Positions 21,403-34,458 of a stretch of DNA of 64,000 bases are shown in pieces (positions within the stretch are counted from its first letter, which is position 1; every line of letters begins with the position of its first letter). The position numbers and the translations under genes were made by a program. Below the pieces are notes generated by a model. That model was given only the letters and a program-made list of their open reading frames with translations, searched no databases and was not told the origin of the DNA. Origin of the DNA: Verticillium longisporum (lineage: Eukaryota > Ascomycota > Sordariomycetes > Glomerellales > Plectosphaerellaceae); contig JAETXT010000004.1 of the NCBI GenBank assembly GCA_019188255.1, forward strand, positions 1,984,001-2,048,000, written 5' to 3'.

Positions 21403-23107
21403 ATGGACGCAAAGTTCCTCGCCGCTTCCCAGAAGCACCCCATCGTCGAGGGCCATACCTTCAAGTATGGCACTGCGGGGTTTCGCATGAACTCTGATCT
21501 CCTCGATGGCGTGACCTTCCGTGTCGGTCTGCTCGCCGGCCTTCGCAGCCGCAAGCTCGGTGCCACCATTGGCGTCATGGTCACGGCGAGTCACAACCCT
21601 GCCGAGGACAACGGCGTCAAGGTCGTGGACCCCCAGGGTGACATGCTGGAGCAAGACTGGGAGGCCCATGCTACGCGGCTCGTCAACAGCAAGTCCCACG
21701 AGGCCCTGCTCGAAACATACAAGGAGCTCGCCGCCAAGCTCAAGATCGACCTCTCCGCCACGGGCCGCGTTGTCTTTGGTCGTGACACCCGCCCCTCCGG
21801 CCACAAGCTTGCCATTGCTCTGGCCGACTCGCTCGATGCCACCGACGTCGGATACACCGACTACAAGATCCTCACGACGCCCCAGCTCCACTACCTCACC
21901 CGCGCCATCAACACCCAGGGCACGCCCCAGGCCTATGGCAAGGTCAGCGAGGTCGGATATCACGAGAAGTTTGCCGAGGCCTTTGTCAAGGCTCTGAGGG
22001 GCCGCAAGGTCCAGGGCCAGCTGACGGTCGACTGCTCCAACGGTGTTGGTGGTCCCAAGCTCGTCGATTTCCTGAAATACGTGCCCAAGGACATCACGGG
22101 CTTCGATGTCAAGGTTGTCAACGATGACGTCCTTCGTCCTGAGGTGCTGAACCTCGACGTGAGTGCCACCGCCTATATTCCCACCTTGGCTCCATCTCTC
22201 TCTCCCCCCCACAAGCCTGCTCCCTTCTGACAGCACCTTGGCGTATATCCAGTCCGGCGCCGACTATGTCAAGACCAAGCAGAGGGCCCCTCCCTCGCCC
22301 AAGCCCGTCCCCGGCGCCCGTTGCTGTTCGTTTGACGGTGACGCCGACCGCCTCATCTACTACTGGACCGACCCCGACACGGGCTTCTTCATGCTCGACG
22401 GCGACAGGATATCGTCCCTGGCCGCCTCCTTCATCGCCGACCTCGTCCGTTCCGCAGGCCTGACCGACCTCCGCATCGGCGTCGTCCAGACCGCCTACGC
22501 CAACGGCGCCAGCACAAACTACATCGAGAAGCACCTCCAGCTGCCTGTCGTCTGCACGCCGACCGGCGTGAAGCACCTGCACCACGCCGCGCTCAAGTTC
22601 GACGTCGGCTGCTACTTTGAAGCCAACGGCCACGGCACCGTCCTCTTCAGCAACGACGCCCGCCGCGCCTTCCGCGAGACGCAGCCCCAGTCCCCCGCCC
22701 AAAAGGACGCCCTCGAGACCCTCGCCGCCGTCAGCGATCTCGTCAACCAGACCGTCGGCGACGCCCTCACCGACATGCTCCTCATCGAGGTCATCCTCGC
22801 TCACAAGAAGTGGACCCTCAAGGACTGGGCCACGACCTACACCGACCTCCCCAACCGCCTCGTCAAGGTCGAGGTCGCCAACAAGGACGCCTTCACCACC
22901 TACGACGCCGAGCGCCGTCTCGAGACCCCCGCCGGCCTCCAGGACAAGATTGACGAGTGCGTCCGCAAGTACACGAGCGGCCGCTCCTTTGCGCGCGCCT
23001 CCGGCACCGAGAACGCCTGCCGTGTCTACGCCGAGGCGGCATCTCGCTCCGAGGCCGACGAGCTCGCCGCTCGCGTCGCCGAGTACGTCACCCAGTACGG
23101 TTCGTAG
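21403..23107 (+). CDS. PCM1: Phosphoacetylglucosamine mutase, 536 aa
   Basis: Exon 1 is 21403-22158 and exon 2 is 22253-23107. The 94-bp intron has a GTGAGT donor and a CAG acceptor, phase 0. The enzyme converts GlcNAc-6-phosphate to GlcNAc-1-phosphate on the way to UDP-GlcNAc, the precursor of chitin, N-glycans and GPI anchors. It carries the catalytic phosphoserine loop TASHNP (61-66), the metal-binding DGDAD (about 280-284), a sugar-binding segment (YFEANGHGT) and the C-terminal phosphate-binding RASGTE (about 500-505). All key residues are present and length is normal. The ATG lies in a good context and gives the family N-terminus with KYGTAGFR. Confidence 0.96.
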
Positions 23108-24163
23108 AGCGGCCGCAGCAAGAGGTGCCTGGGTGGGCAGCAGCAGGCCACCGCCACTCTCAGCATGGACGACGTGACAGACTTGATCTGGGACAGCCCG
23201 CTGTTACTCTGAGCTCTGAGCCACTTGATTTCTTTTTTTGTGCGTGAATCAATAAGTTTTTTTTAAACTCCGAGAAGCATTCATTATCCCACCCCTTTTG
23301 AGATGTGGAGAGGAGCAGACCATGCGAAGCAGACCACAGACAGGGGAGCTAGCCGGATGCTTTCCCCCCCCCTTCTCGTTATGACCCCTTCACGACAAAT
23401 GTCATTCGTTCCCTTGGTGACATGGAAAAATATGAAAACCTTGGATACATGACCGCCTCGAGGGACGCGTATAGACAGAAAGCAACGCAGGTGGTCATCG
23501 CGTTTCCGTCCTTTTCTCCTCTCGTGTGGGTGATTTGTGTCAACGTGGAAGGGGTACAGCGTCGTCCCAAGTTCGTCCGAACCCTCCGAATTACAGATGA
23601 CCGATCTGTGGATGATCCAGCTGTCATGCTGAGAAGATGTTGAACGTAGGGGGATGGCAGTCCGATGGACTAGACAAGGTTCACCTCGGGTCCGCGGGTC
23701 ACTACTCACAACATACAAATCTCCTCACGCCAACTCATCCAGTTGAACACAACCTCATTATCAGGCCAGGTGCCGCGAGGGGCACGGCCAGCCAGCTACG
23801 TACATGTTCTGCCCTGCCCAGCTAGCCAGCATAGTATATATACAAAGACTCGCCAGGATGATGCAGCGAAAAGAAAACGCGGATAAAAGATCGACAGAGC
23901 CAATCAGCCATGCAAGAAAGCCAAATCCCATCCAAACTCCACCCACTGCTCCTGAAACAAACCCCCGCGTCGCACCGCGGTGCGGCAGATATACAAGCTG
24001 AGTAGACGTCGGCTTTATGCAGGACGGGAACAGAGTACGACGTCTAAGCCTCTGAATCCCCTAAAATACAAAACTCCAGAGTGTGTTCCAATGCCGATAT
24101 ATGCGCTTCGCTTGTAAAATGAAAGACACACGACCGCAACCTGTCGGTTCAGATTGCGGCGCC
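23108..24163. other. Convergent intergenic region
   Basis: This is about 1.06 kb between the 3' ends of PCM1 and the coiled-coil gene. It holds T-runs after PCM1 (about 23228-23270) that would suit 3' processing, and no credible reading frame. Confidence 0.45.
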
Positions 24164-27100
24164 TCATGCGTTGCTGCTCAGCGTCCTGAACCGGTCCTCA
24201 AACGACTTTACCCTCTCCTCTTCCAGAATGCGCTGGAGCTTCCTCGTCTCCCGGACCGCCGCCTCGCGTTCCTCCTGCAGGTTCAGAACCTCAATCTGGG
24301 CAGCGCACATCCGCGCAATGACGTCCTGCATCTCCGTATCGGCCTCCGACAGCGTGCGCTCCAGCTCCGTTACTCTGGAGCGGAGCTTGTCGACCTGGAC
24401 CTCGTCCTCGATGGACATCTTGGGCAGCGGTGAACGCGGCGAACGCGAGAACATGGGCGACGCAACAGGACTGAGCATCTTGCGGGGCGATCGGCCGCCG
24501 CTACTGGCCGGAGAGGGAAGAACCCGGCGAAGCTGAATGTTGTGCGCCTCCTTGATCTCCTTGATCTGCTCCTCATGGCGCGCGATCCGGTCCTCTGACG
24601 CGCTCTGCGCCGCAGAAACCTCCTCTTCTAGCATACGGAGGCGGCCTTGCAAGCTAGCGATGCGCTCGACGTTAGCCTGGCGATCGATATCGCCACGCGC
24701 CACCGTATCAGCGAGACGCTGTCGAAGGCTGGCGTTCGCAGCCAATTGTTGTCGGACCTGAGTGGCAAGCTCTTCAACACGACGGGCCGAATCGCGAAGC
24801 TCGTCGGCGAGGACACGTTCGCTTTCAATATGCTTGGCCTCGCTCTCATGAAGACTGTCGGCCTGCGTCTTGTTGTCCGATGCCTCTTGGCGAGCCGCAT
24901 CACGCTCCATGATGGCGGCCGACAGGGAGTGTTGCAGCTTCTCCAAAGCCAATTGTGTCCTCTCATCGGAAACAAGCGCCCCACCTTGTTCTTCCAGCTC
25001 CTTGATCCTATTCAAGGCCTCTTGGTACGCAGCCTGAAGGTCCTTGAACGCTGCCTCGAGCGACTCAGACGTCACGGGGTACGCGTCCGAGTTGCTGCCG
25101 CTACTGGAGCGCGCCATCGAGGGCGGGATCAAGATGTCCTTCTCGTCCAAGAGAGCGCGAAGCGAGGCAATCTCCCCTTCGGCTCGGTCTAGGTCCATCT
25201 TAAGACTGACCAAACCCTTCTCCACTTGAAACTTGTCGTTCACGGCATCCTCTGCGCGGCGCCGCAGCACCTTGATCTCGTTTTGCAGATCAGAGACGTC
25301 TTTGGCGAAGCCGCCTCGCCTGGGCGAGTCCGAGAGAAGACGTTGGCGTTCCGTCTCGAGGACCCTGATCTTTTTCTCGTTCTCGCGGTTCTGGAATTCC
25401 TGACGGTCGAGAAGATTCTTGAGCGCGCTGTGAAGGGCGTCCCTTTGCGCCTCCACGTCCTTCAGCCGTTCTGACAGGGCCTCGCGGGACTCAATACCAC
25501 CCTTGACAGTATTGGATCGCGTCAGGCCGGTCGGGGCTCTCTGCAGCTTGAACGATCCTGCGGTAACCGAGTTGGACCTAGACAACGCAACGGACGACCG
25601 CGTGGAGCGTGTGGAGGGTTCTTCGACAGAAGCCTGCTTGATGGTGCGAAGATTTTGATTTTCGCTCTTCAAGGCGTGGAGTTCCTGTTGCAACTTGCTC
25701 GACTCGTATGTGAGGTTGTCGTACTCGGAGGCCTCGGCCTCAAGACCCTCAACACGCGCCCGGAGCTGGGGTACGACCTCGTCACGAAGGTTGTCGCGCT
25801 CATTTGATGCGTTCTGCAGCTCGCCTCGTAGAGCAGCAAGTAGGTCTTCAAAGTTATCTTTGACCTTCTTCTCCTCAGAGAGCCTTCGGCGGAGATCCTC
25901 GCACGTGGCTTCGAGTTCCTTCACCCGTCCATTGGCATCGACGTTGTTCATCTGAGCGAGATCGATCTGGGAAGCTCTGTCGGCGAGCTCCTTGATTTGT
26001 TGGTCGAGGGCTTTCCTCCTCAGACGTTCTTCTTGCACCTTTGTGGTCAGTTCGAGTCGGATAGACGCCTTCTCCTGCTCCGACCTCCTCAGCACCTTTT
26101 CTACTTCTTCTTTATTTTGATCATATTCACTGAATTTAGTGGAGCTGACACCCGAGTCGGAGAAGTAATCACTTGTCCTCTTGCCCGGGGCCTGCGGGTT
26201 GCTGATCTCGGACTGTAACCTGTCCACAAGATCCTCTAGGTCCATCTCGCGCCGAATGGACGAAGCCAGTTCGGCGCTGATGGCCTTGAGCTCATCTTCC
26301 ATCTCTTGTATCTGCGCCGGTGGTAGTAGGGTGGGTGCCGGCGGTGGTGTGAGTAAATTCGTTTCGAGGTATCCAAGGGGGTTGGCATTCGCCTTTGAGC
26401 CCTTGCGCTGCAGGATGGATGTGGCTGCAGAGAAACCGGCTTCATCTGTCGAGCCTGGGTTCCTGGCCGAGAGCGGCGATGGTAGGGATGAGAATTCGGT
26501 GGTAGACGGCGAGGGTGAGATGGCCCAACCGAAAAAGCTTCCGAATTTTGATGAACCGGGGGATTTAGGTAATGGCTTGTTGATTTCGGGCAGTCTGCTG
26601 GAGTCGATGGCAGTTGTTGGTGGCGTGGATATGTGACTATTTCTTTCGACCTTGTCCAGGTTGAGGTGTGGTGGTGTTGGTTTTGGCGCGATGATGGACA
26701 TGGTACGATTATCATTAGAATCAAGACTGTATGTCGACTCTGACTCGCTGTCTGTGGTGTCTGCCCTGGTCGCGTTTGGTAGTAAACGTGCGTCGAACGA
26801 GTGTGGGTTTTGCGTGACGTTGTTGGTCAGTCCGGCATGTTGCGGCAGGTCGTCTGAAGTTCTCGTTTGAGGGGAAGCCAGGTTGTTGCTGGGAGTGTTT
26901 CGCGTCAAAGGGTGTGGCCCGTCGTCGTCCTCTTCAGCACGGTCGGTGTTTGTTGGTGTCCTATTGGGAGAAACAAGTTAGAAATTCGTTTGCCAACGGC
27001 AACTGGCCCGTGGTCGGACCAATGCCAGGCGCACGGCGGAAGACCTACGGCGGCTTCTCGTAAGGTAGAGTAGTGGGCACGGTCGGGAAGGAGTCGAGGA

Positions 27101-27716
27101 TGATCGGAGCTAGCGAGTGCTCCAAGGCTGCGGCCGGGTACTCATAGAGCGTGGGACTGTCGACAGAGTAGGCTCTCGAGAATCGCGTCTCGGGCTTGGG
27201 CAGGTGAATGCTCAGGGTGGCAGCGCCTTCGGAGAAACGGGTGGCTAGGGGCGAGGCGGTCGAGGAAAGGGGTTTCCTCTTGATGATGTTGATCTTGGGT
27301 GTGCCTATGACAGGCGTCGTGTGGGAGCGGGCGTGACCGGGTGAGGGCTGGCGAGAGCTGGCGGCAGAGGGCGGTGCCGTGATGGGCGAGTGGGCAATGT
27401 AGGAGGCGTGAGCGTGGTAGGTGTGCTTGCCCTGGTGGTGGACGTCTGTGTGGTTGTGGTGGTGGTGGTGGTTGTGGTTGTGGTAGTGGTGGTAGTGCTG
27501 CTGCTGCTGCTGCTGCTGGACGGGTACTGGTAGCGGGTGACGACCGCGCGGGACCAGGGGATCGGGATGGGGTGAAGATGAAGCGTGTTGTGTCTCAGGA
27601 GCATCTGTGTATCCTCCGAGCAGATCCAAAGTGTCGACAGTGTCGCTCTCACTTTCACTGTCGTGGAAGTCGCGAGGGAGAACAGGTCTCGTTGGTTCGA
27701 GGTCCATGTCGGGCAT
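24164..27716 (-). CDS. Large fungal coiled-coil protein, 1154 aa
   Basis: Exon 1 is 27716-27049 and exon 2 is 26960-24164. The 88-bp intron has a GTAGGT donor, a TTCTAAC branch and an ATAG acceptor, and the join restores a Pro codon and continues in frame. Exon 1 encodes an acidic start, then a polyQ run and a His/Asn-rich tract, then a Ser/Pro-rich disordered part. Exon 2 continues disordered to about residue 430. Long heptad-rich coiled coils then run nearly to the end, broken by a Ser/Arg-rich island (TRSTRSSVALSRSNSV) and another before the last coil. Filamentous-fungal relatives carry only uncharacterised-domain or Uso1-like labels. I do not assign a function; a scaffold or tether role is only a guess from architecture. 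Confidence 0.82.
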
Positions 27717-28501
27717 GATAGTCAGGGGCGGTCTGGGAGCGAGATGATGTTCGACCTGGCACTCTGGCTCTGGCTCTACCTTTGGCTGGCCCTAGGGTCG
27801 GGCTTGGGCTTATCTCACGCGGAGGAGGAAGCGAGGAGGTCAGCTGTCCATCGACGAGCGAAAGAGGTAAAGAAGTCCTTCGATGTCGGTGAGTCGGGGG
27901 CCATTGGGGGCAGGCGTGGTGGACACCTCTGGGCGCGGCAGCAGGGGCCCAGGGTGGGATTGCGAGGATTGCGAACTGCGAATGGACAGAAAAGGCCAGC
28001 GGCCCCAGCCAGTGGACGGCGCGCATGGTCCCCCAGCTTACCCCCTTCAAGCCCTTCGACGACTGGCAAAGGCCATGGCGGCCTGTTGGTGGCCAATGGT
28101 AGGCGCATAGAGCGGCATGTAAGACATGGTACCTTGCGTTAGCGGGAGGGGGGGGGGGCCCTGGCGTCTCTGGTGGTGGCAGGGGGTTCGTGCCTTGTCG
28201 AGGCATTGATCCTGGTTGCTCCCAGTCAGTGCTCATGCTCATGCTCAGGGCTCACGCTCACAGGTGGCTGCCCCCTTCTGCCCCTCAAGATGCTCTGCCC
28301 TTCCAGTGCTTCGGAGAGGTTGAAGGGGCGGGGAAGCGGCGTTGGCGGCGGTACTGTCGACCATTTTGGGTCTGCTGTACCATGTAAATTTCCGCCGTGG
28401 CTGGGCCAGATCGTGAATGGGCGCAATGCAAACAACCCCCAACCCGTCATCTGTCCCATGACCTTTGTCGTGCGTGCTGCATGGTCGCTTGGCGATGCAT
28501 A

Positions 28502-28528
28502 ATCGAGCACATCGAGCACATCGAGCAC
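28502..28528. repeat. Three copies of a 9-bp unit (ATCGAGCAC)
   Basis: Three exact head-to-tail copies of ATCGAGCAC occur in non-coding sequence upstream of the coiled-coil gene. Confidence 0.85.
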
Positions 28529-28940
28529 GTTTAGCTGGCTGGCTGGCGCCGCCACGGCCGCTGGCGCCGGCGCTTCAACTCAAAGCCCCAGGTACCCACG
28601 AAGAAGAGGGGGGTGGGTGGGTGAGCCTTTGAATCTGATACACGTCAAAGCCGGACGAACACCTGTCATGAACACACCCTTTTGACCTGACATCGTTTCG
28701 TTTCACAACGGCAACCAGTCTTGTCGAGGCATCGGTTGTGAAAGGGTTTTTCCTCCCCTCCTCCTTCCCTCCCTTTCTCTTCCTCTTTCTTCGGACGAAA
28801 CACCCATGTCCTCGCCAGGCCGACCTAGCTCGCAGTGGTGGCTAGACCGGAACGAAGCGTCACTGCGCCTGCTCTTGGTCAACGGGTCTGGTGGATGGAT
28901 CTGGCCCGAGGAACGCGAGAGAGCGCGTCAAGGGTATGCA

Positions 28941-28958
28941 GTACCATGTACATGGTAC
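28941..28958. repeat. 18-bp perfect palindrome
   Basis: GTACCATGTACATGGTAC reads the same on both strands and is directly followed by GTACGTACG. No gene lies within more than 1 kb on either side. Confidence 0.85.
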
Positions 28959-30032
28959 GTACGTACGAGCCGTCAGGAGGTCGGGCATCCATTCGATGGT
29001 GGCAGGACCCCTTTTGGGTTGCCAACGAAGCAGGCAAGGCAGGCCGCCCGCCCCCTTTGACAATGCAATGCTCGCACAGGAATCCCCACAGCCTGCCACC
29101 CACTTGCGGCTCTGGTTTCCTGGTCAGGACAGCGATGGCGACTGGGGTGGTCAACGGTCTCGTCGGGAGCATTGTCGGAATTCGGGTCCCCGAAATGTCG
29201 TCGTCGTCAGCTCCAAGCAACGGCGGTGTCCACGAAGAACCCGATGGCCAGGGCAGCAGAAGCAGCACTGTACATGTAGGTCAGGTCAGTAGACTAAGAG
29301 AAAGGCCACCACGCGACACACGCTGCAGCCCATCCGTCGGCATGTGCCCCCCTCAACCTGCATTTCTTCAGCAACCGTTGAAGGTATGCAAGGTGTTCTG
29401 GTGCTTCCTAGTTCGGCACGGCGCTCACGTTCGCTTTGCTTTCTGTGCTGTGGAGGGTTGGCAGCGTCGAGCAGAAAGGGGCAGGATGTCGACCTTGCCC
29501 GGTTACAAGTTAGGACAAGTGCACCTGGCAAAGTTGAGATCTGGCAAGGCAAGGGTCCCGTGCTAGCGGCTAAGACGAAGCCAGTCTCGGTCTGGTTTGA
29601 TTGGCACAAATCACACCAGTGACCCATGTGGGTCCATCAGGGTTTGGTCAGCACCCCTGAACGCACTGATTTGTCGGCAGCCCAGGCCCCAAGTGCCTTA
29701 CTAAGACAGGCAGCAGGTACCCTCCACTGATTGATTACCTTACCTTATTACCTTGGTGTTCTGGCCATCCATCCCTCGATCCAAACCCACATAGATCATC
29801 CATCCTTGTGGCCTGGCGCACGAACGCGTGGGTAGGTGAGAGGAGAGAGGGCATCGAAGCGCCGTCTATCATTTGATCTCCTGCATCTCATGGCATCTTC
29901 CACGCAACGGTCAGGCTTGGTTCCGTCATGGTCAAGACGCTATCACCGCCACGCGCGCCAACACTCTCCCACCTGTCCAGTCAAGTAGCGTCGACAGCTA
30001 CAGTACGCCATTCCACCTTCTCATCTCCTGCC

Positions 30033-30083
30033 ACTTGATCTATCGATCTACTTGATCTATCGATCTACTTGATCTATTGATCT
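30033..30083. repeat. 17-bp tandem repeat, three copies
   Basis: The unit ACTTGATCTATCGATCT occurs at 30033, 30050 and 30067; the third copy has one change (TATTGATCT). It lies inside the gene-poor interval. Confidence 0.9.
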
Positions 30084-32946
30084 CTCATCAGATGATGATC
30101 GCCGCAACGGGACGGGAGACCATGGACCCCTTTTCTTTCCCCTTACTTGCGATCAGCGACACGACGTGCCTTCCGTAGTGCCCTGTCAGCCCATCTGGGG
30201 AACCTGGCCATATCTGGACAGCATGTGGACCAATGCCTCATTACACGCTGCTGCGAGACGCGACAGGCGGCCCTCCCTGTCTGCGTTGCCATCGAGACAA
30301 TGGACAATGTCTCCTCTGTCGGGTCATTGTCTTGCTCGGCAGCAGATTGCTCGGACATGGACCAGCACTCCAAAGGGTTACCACTGAGCCTGTTACCTTT
30401 GGACGTCGCTCCGGGGATCTCGGTGCCCTGCCCTAATCATCGTGTCTCTAGTTCGAGATTTGCTGGACGGAACTCCGATTCTCACCTCCTGGGCAATGGC
30501 CCGCGTGAACATGATGCACGCTGATGCGAACACAGCCAAGACGGTAGTCGGCGGTTCTGCATCGTCATTGCCACTGTCACCGCCTTTGCAGCAACCCTAG
30601 ATACGAATCTAGGGGCAATGTGCTAACGGTAATTGGCAGGAGAAAATGGGCGTTGCAGATGAAGCTAGGGGAATTGGCCAGCATGCTCTCTCTCTCCCTC
30701 GCTTCCCAGAAGTCGCTTCGTCACATCTCGCACCCACAGTGTCCAGCGGGACGGGGAAACCTTAGCCGGGCCGCCTGGTGGGTAGGTGCCTGGCCAGCCC
30801 GCCGTAGGGTATGGATCATTGGTAGGCTCCAGAGACACCTACAGAAATACGCAGTGCCGGAAGAGTTATCAGATCCGACGGCCTACCCCGGCAGCAGAAC
30901 CTACAGGACGCCCATGGTCCATTGCGGGAGCCTCTGCCGCCCCGACAATGTCAGTCCGACCGACGTATCTTGAGTCAGAGTAGGCCATCCGGCCCGGGTT
31001 AAGTCCTGCCGACTGGAGTTTCTGGTGGGCTCCGAAACTGCTGCCTTGAGTTATCGCCTGAACAGTCGACAGACGGCCAACATCTTGGCTGCATCTGCAG
31101 GTTATCGTCGGCGAGTTGAGCTGGCTAGCGCGTGAAAGTTGCGCCTTGAAAATCAATTGATTTCCATGCGCACACGAATGGTGGGGGCTGGGCGGGCTGT
31201 TACCAAGAATAGATACGGGGTCGAAGTGGACGCATGTCAAGTTGCATTGTTGTGCAGACAAAAACCCCCATGTCTACTACTATCGTGGGTAGCTTCAACA
31301 ACGTCACTGCAAATGATTCGTTAGCCAGGCCAACAAACGACGATGGGCCCCAAGAAGCGACCAGAAATGCAGGGGTGGTTTGTCGGGCCTACCCACTTGC
31401 TCGGGCCGGCGATGAGACAAGCTTCGGATTGAGTTTGGGTCGTAGGGCTGGAAGGGAGTAACGCTGACGGCTGCCTCGACACGATGTCGTCACGACGACG
31501 AAGCTTCGCAACGAGACGAGCATGAGCCATGGCTTCATTCCGATTGAAGGAAACAACCCGACATGGCAACAACTTTAGAGAAACCCACCAGCGGTGGCAA
31601 GCTTGAGAAGCGGGCCGAAAGCGCCTTGCTTCGTCCAGCCACTTATGACCAACCTCGCTCGAGCCGCTGAGGACCATATTGTCACGCTTCTGTAAGGCGG
31701 GGTGGGCGCTGAGAAATTCGCTTATGACAAGGCTTTGGCGTGCTTGGTCAAGATTATGGCATGGGTGAAGCAGTCAAGGGCCCCCCATTTGAAGGGGGCG
31801 TCGAGACGGGCTGCTACGAGGCCGCCACGACGTTCAACGTTAGCTCGTATGCGGAGTGCCCGCAGCTTGACACATCACACTACTGCTGCGAAGACGAGAG
31901 AGAAATTACCGCGTTGGGTTGACAGTGTCAACTCGGCGGAAACACTGAGCTCTTCTTCAGCGCTTTGCACTGCAAAATAATGGCACCTTTGGATGAGCCA
32001 TGCCGCAACCATGCTGCTGGCCACGGATGCCCTGGCTGGCTATGCCCTCAGCCTGGTCCAGCCCGCGCGTTCTCGCACTCCCGCCTTTTGGTTCTAGATC
32101 TCAAATTCCAGATATCATAGGCCAAGGCCCCATATTCCGGGGCCGTTGCAAATCGATGGTTCAGGCTGACAGACGACGCTTGGGTGGACATGGAACAGGT
32201 ACAAGCCGACTTTGCCGCACCTCTGCCATCATCATCATCAGTCATCCCGTGGACACCACGAGTTTCCTCCGGCTACTAACTGACGGTCAAAGCCCTGGTC
32301 AGAAGCCGCCTGTCATCGTATCCGCAGCTTGAATGTGCCATGAGAAGTCGCCTCGCTTTCCTCCGAAAGTCCAGTTAACTCTTTGGTTATTGGTTGACAT
32401 CCCGATCTATCTCCTTGCCTAGCGCACGAAACCCAGAGCAGGAAATCTTACTTATAAGGAGGTACCGAAAACCACCTTGCACACGTATCTAAGCTGACAC
32501 GACTTGGCCTCACGGAGTGTGCGCCAAGGTATCATAAACCCGCCTGACGTGACGACAAGAACGATTCGTTCTGTCGCCTCCGACTCAGAAGTCCGGTCAG
32601 TGTATGAAGATCAACAATACGGAACGCAGAAAAGCTTGGGGATCAGTATCTTGGCGGAGTTCCGCTGTTGCAAAGCGTAGCATCAGCGAACGGTTCACAG
32701 CTTGCACTGCTACCTCTGCACCCAACGCCGACGCCATAACACTTCGATTGATACGACGGACGCCCAGCGTATTCTTGACCACAAGACCTATCTCTGAAGT
32801 CGATCAACTTCTCCGTCCCGGGGGCGGACTCGGGACATTTCTCCGGTTAGCAATAGACGCACGCCCACGTCCGGGCTCGTATCATTCGCACCAAGGACCT
32901 CGTTATTGTTCCAGAAGAGACACCTACAACTGGGGGACTCAACAGC

Positions 32947-33788
32947 ATGTCTGCCCAGTCAACATCATTCTCAACCGTTCCGCCGACGACGTCAACCCGC
33001 CGCCGAGCGTGCGCAGCATGTCAGCAGGCAAAACGTCGCTGCGACCAACGATTACCTCGTTGTGGCAGGTGTGTGCTCAAGGCGCTTGACGACTGCCACT
33101 ACCCCTCACTCGAAGCGACTGTGGCAGCAGCCAACTTCAATCTCTTTGCCGACATGCTCAACAGCGCAGCCACACCTCCAAGTTCGATTGAGCAGCCCAT
33201 CCCAAACACCCTTTCTTCTGCGACTTCCACTCTAGAGTCAGATAGTCCTTGGCCACCGCTGTTCTACAGCCCGTCCTCCAGCCCATCCAATGGCGCAGTC
33301 AACAGAGATGCTGTTCTTTACTGCACGGAGCAGTTCCGCAGTTATCCTAAGAGATGGGTCAAGCAAAATGGCTTTGCACCCTTCATCCACCCCTCTCTCT
33401 ATCTCCCCTCCTCAACTGGTTGCCCAGAAAGCATATTCCCTCTGACTCTGCAAGATGCATTCTGTGCTTGCGCAGCATATGCTGCCAAGAATGAGGAAAA
33501 CAGTGATCTGATACTCAGCATTGTCGAGGCCAAGGCCACAGCCCTTCTGTATGCTGACCAGACCGCCTGGAGTCTTCCGGAGCAACTTGGGGCGTTGCAA
33601 GCTCTGATCATGTACCAAATGATACGTTGGTTCGACGGCGATATTCGACAGCGTGTCCTGGCTGACGCCGTCGAACCAGTCGTAGCCGCGTGGACGTCAG
33701 CCCTGCAGGCTCGTGTCGGCAGTGCTGTACTCCACACCAGTCAAGACGAGTCGGGCGGGAGTTTACCACCAAGTCCGCCGTCCTTCGC

Positions 33789-33823
<35 letters not shown>

Positions 33824-34458
33824 CATACCAGACGCCACACCAACAACAGCCGCCGCCGCCGCCTCCGCCTATCTTTCCCTGTTCCACCCCTTACTACGCC
33901 CCCTTCAGCATGCCGTCCGGGCCTACCGAGATAACACCGGTCCGCACCCCTCCCGGCAGCACAGTGTCTGCCACCTCTGGCACCCTCAGCAAAGAAGACC
34001 TTCGCCTGGCTTGGCGCCGTTGGCTTCTCGCCGAGTCGATCCGGCGGACCGTCATTGCGTCGCACATTGTCCGTGAGGTCTACGCAAATGCCCGCCCCAG
34101 TGACATAATCTCTTGGACTGGCGGCGGCAGCGACAGCCAGAGCGGACTCGACAGTCCCGGCTCGGGCTCTGCCGTGCTTTCGGACATGTCGTTCACGGCC
34201 TCGGCCCGGTTGTGGGGCGCTTCGACGCCGGAGCAGTGGCGTCGGGCCGTGGTGGAGGCATCGGGCCGGGGGCCGGACGCCTCGACTTTCGGCAATGCGC
34301 CGCCGAATTGGTGGTGGGTGGAGCGGATGGACTTCTCGGGCGTCTTCGGCGTTGTGGGGTTGTCTAGCGTCGATGAGTTCGCTGTGCTCGCAGCTGTGGT
34401 CGTGAGAGGCCGCGAGGCTGTCGAGGATTGGATCACGCAGGGGGGAGGGGGGATCTAA
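32947..34458 (+). CDS. Zn2Cys6 transcription factor, single exon, 503 aa
   Basis: Residues 19-50 form a zinc cluster: Arg-rich start, then Cys22, 25, 32, 39, 42 and 50, with a basic QQAKRRC first loop and RLPRC linker. This DNA-binding fold coordinates two zinc ions and usually recognises CGG half-sites. The centre shows an FIHPSLY-type segment and a helical regulatory region (about 150-260) seen in many small fungal C6 regulators. A run of about 13 Gln starts near residue 282 and is followed by a Pro run. The C-terminal third is helical and acidic. No introns are needed. It faces the second regulator at 39.2 kb across 1.8 kb. Target genes cannot be told from sequence. Confidence 0.88.

Larger units (their letters stand above)
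27717..32946. other. 5.2-kb gene-poor interval
   Basis: No reading frame here resembles a protein; those present overlap on both strands and lack domain-like character. Supported items are a 9-bp tandem repeat (28502-28528), an 18-bp perfect palindrome (28941-28958) and a 17-bp tandem repeat (30033-30083). The right end is the promoter of the Zn2Cys6 gene at 32947. I do not see a long TA-rich tract of the sort left by RIP, though I could not compute an index. Confidence 0.45.
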
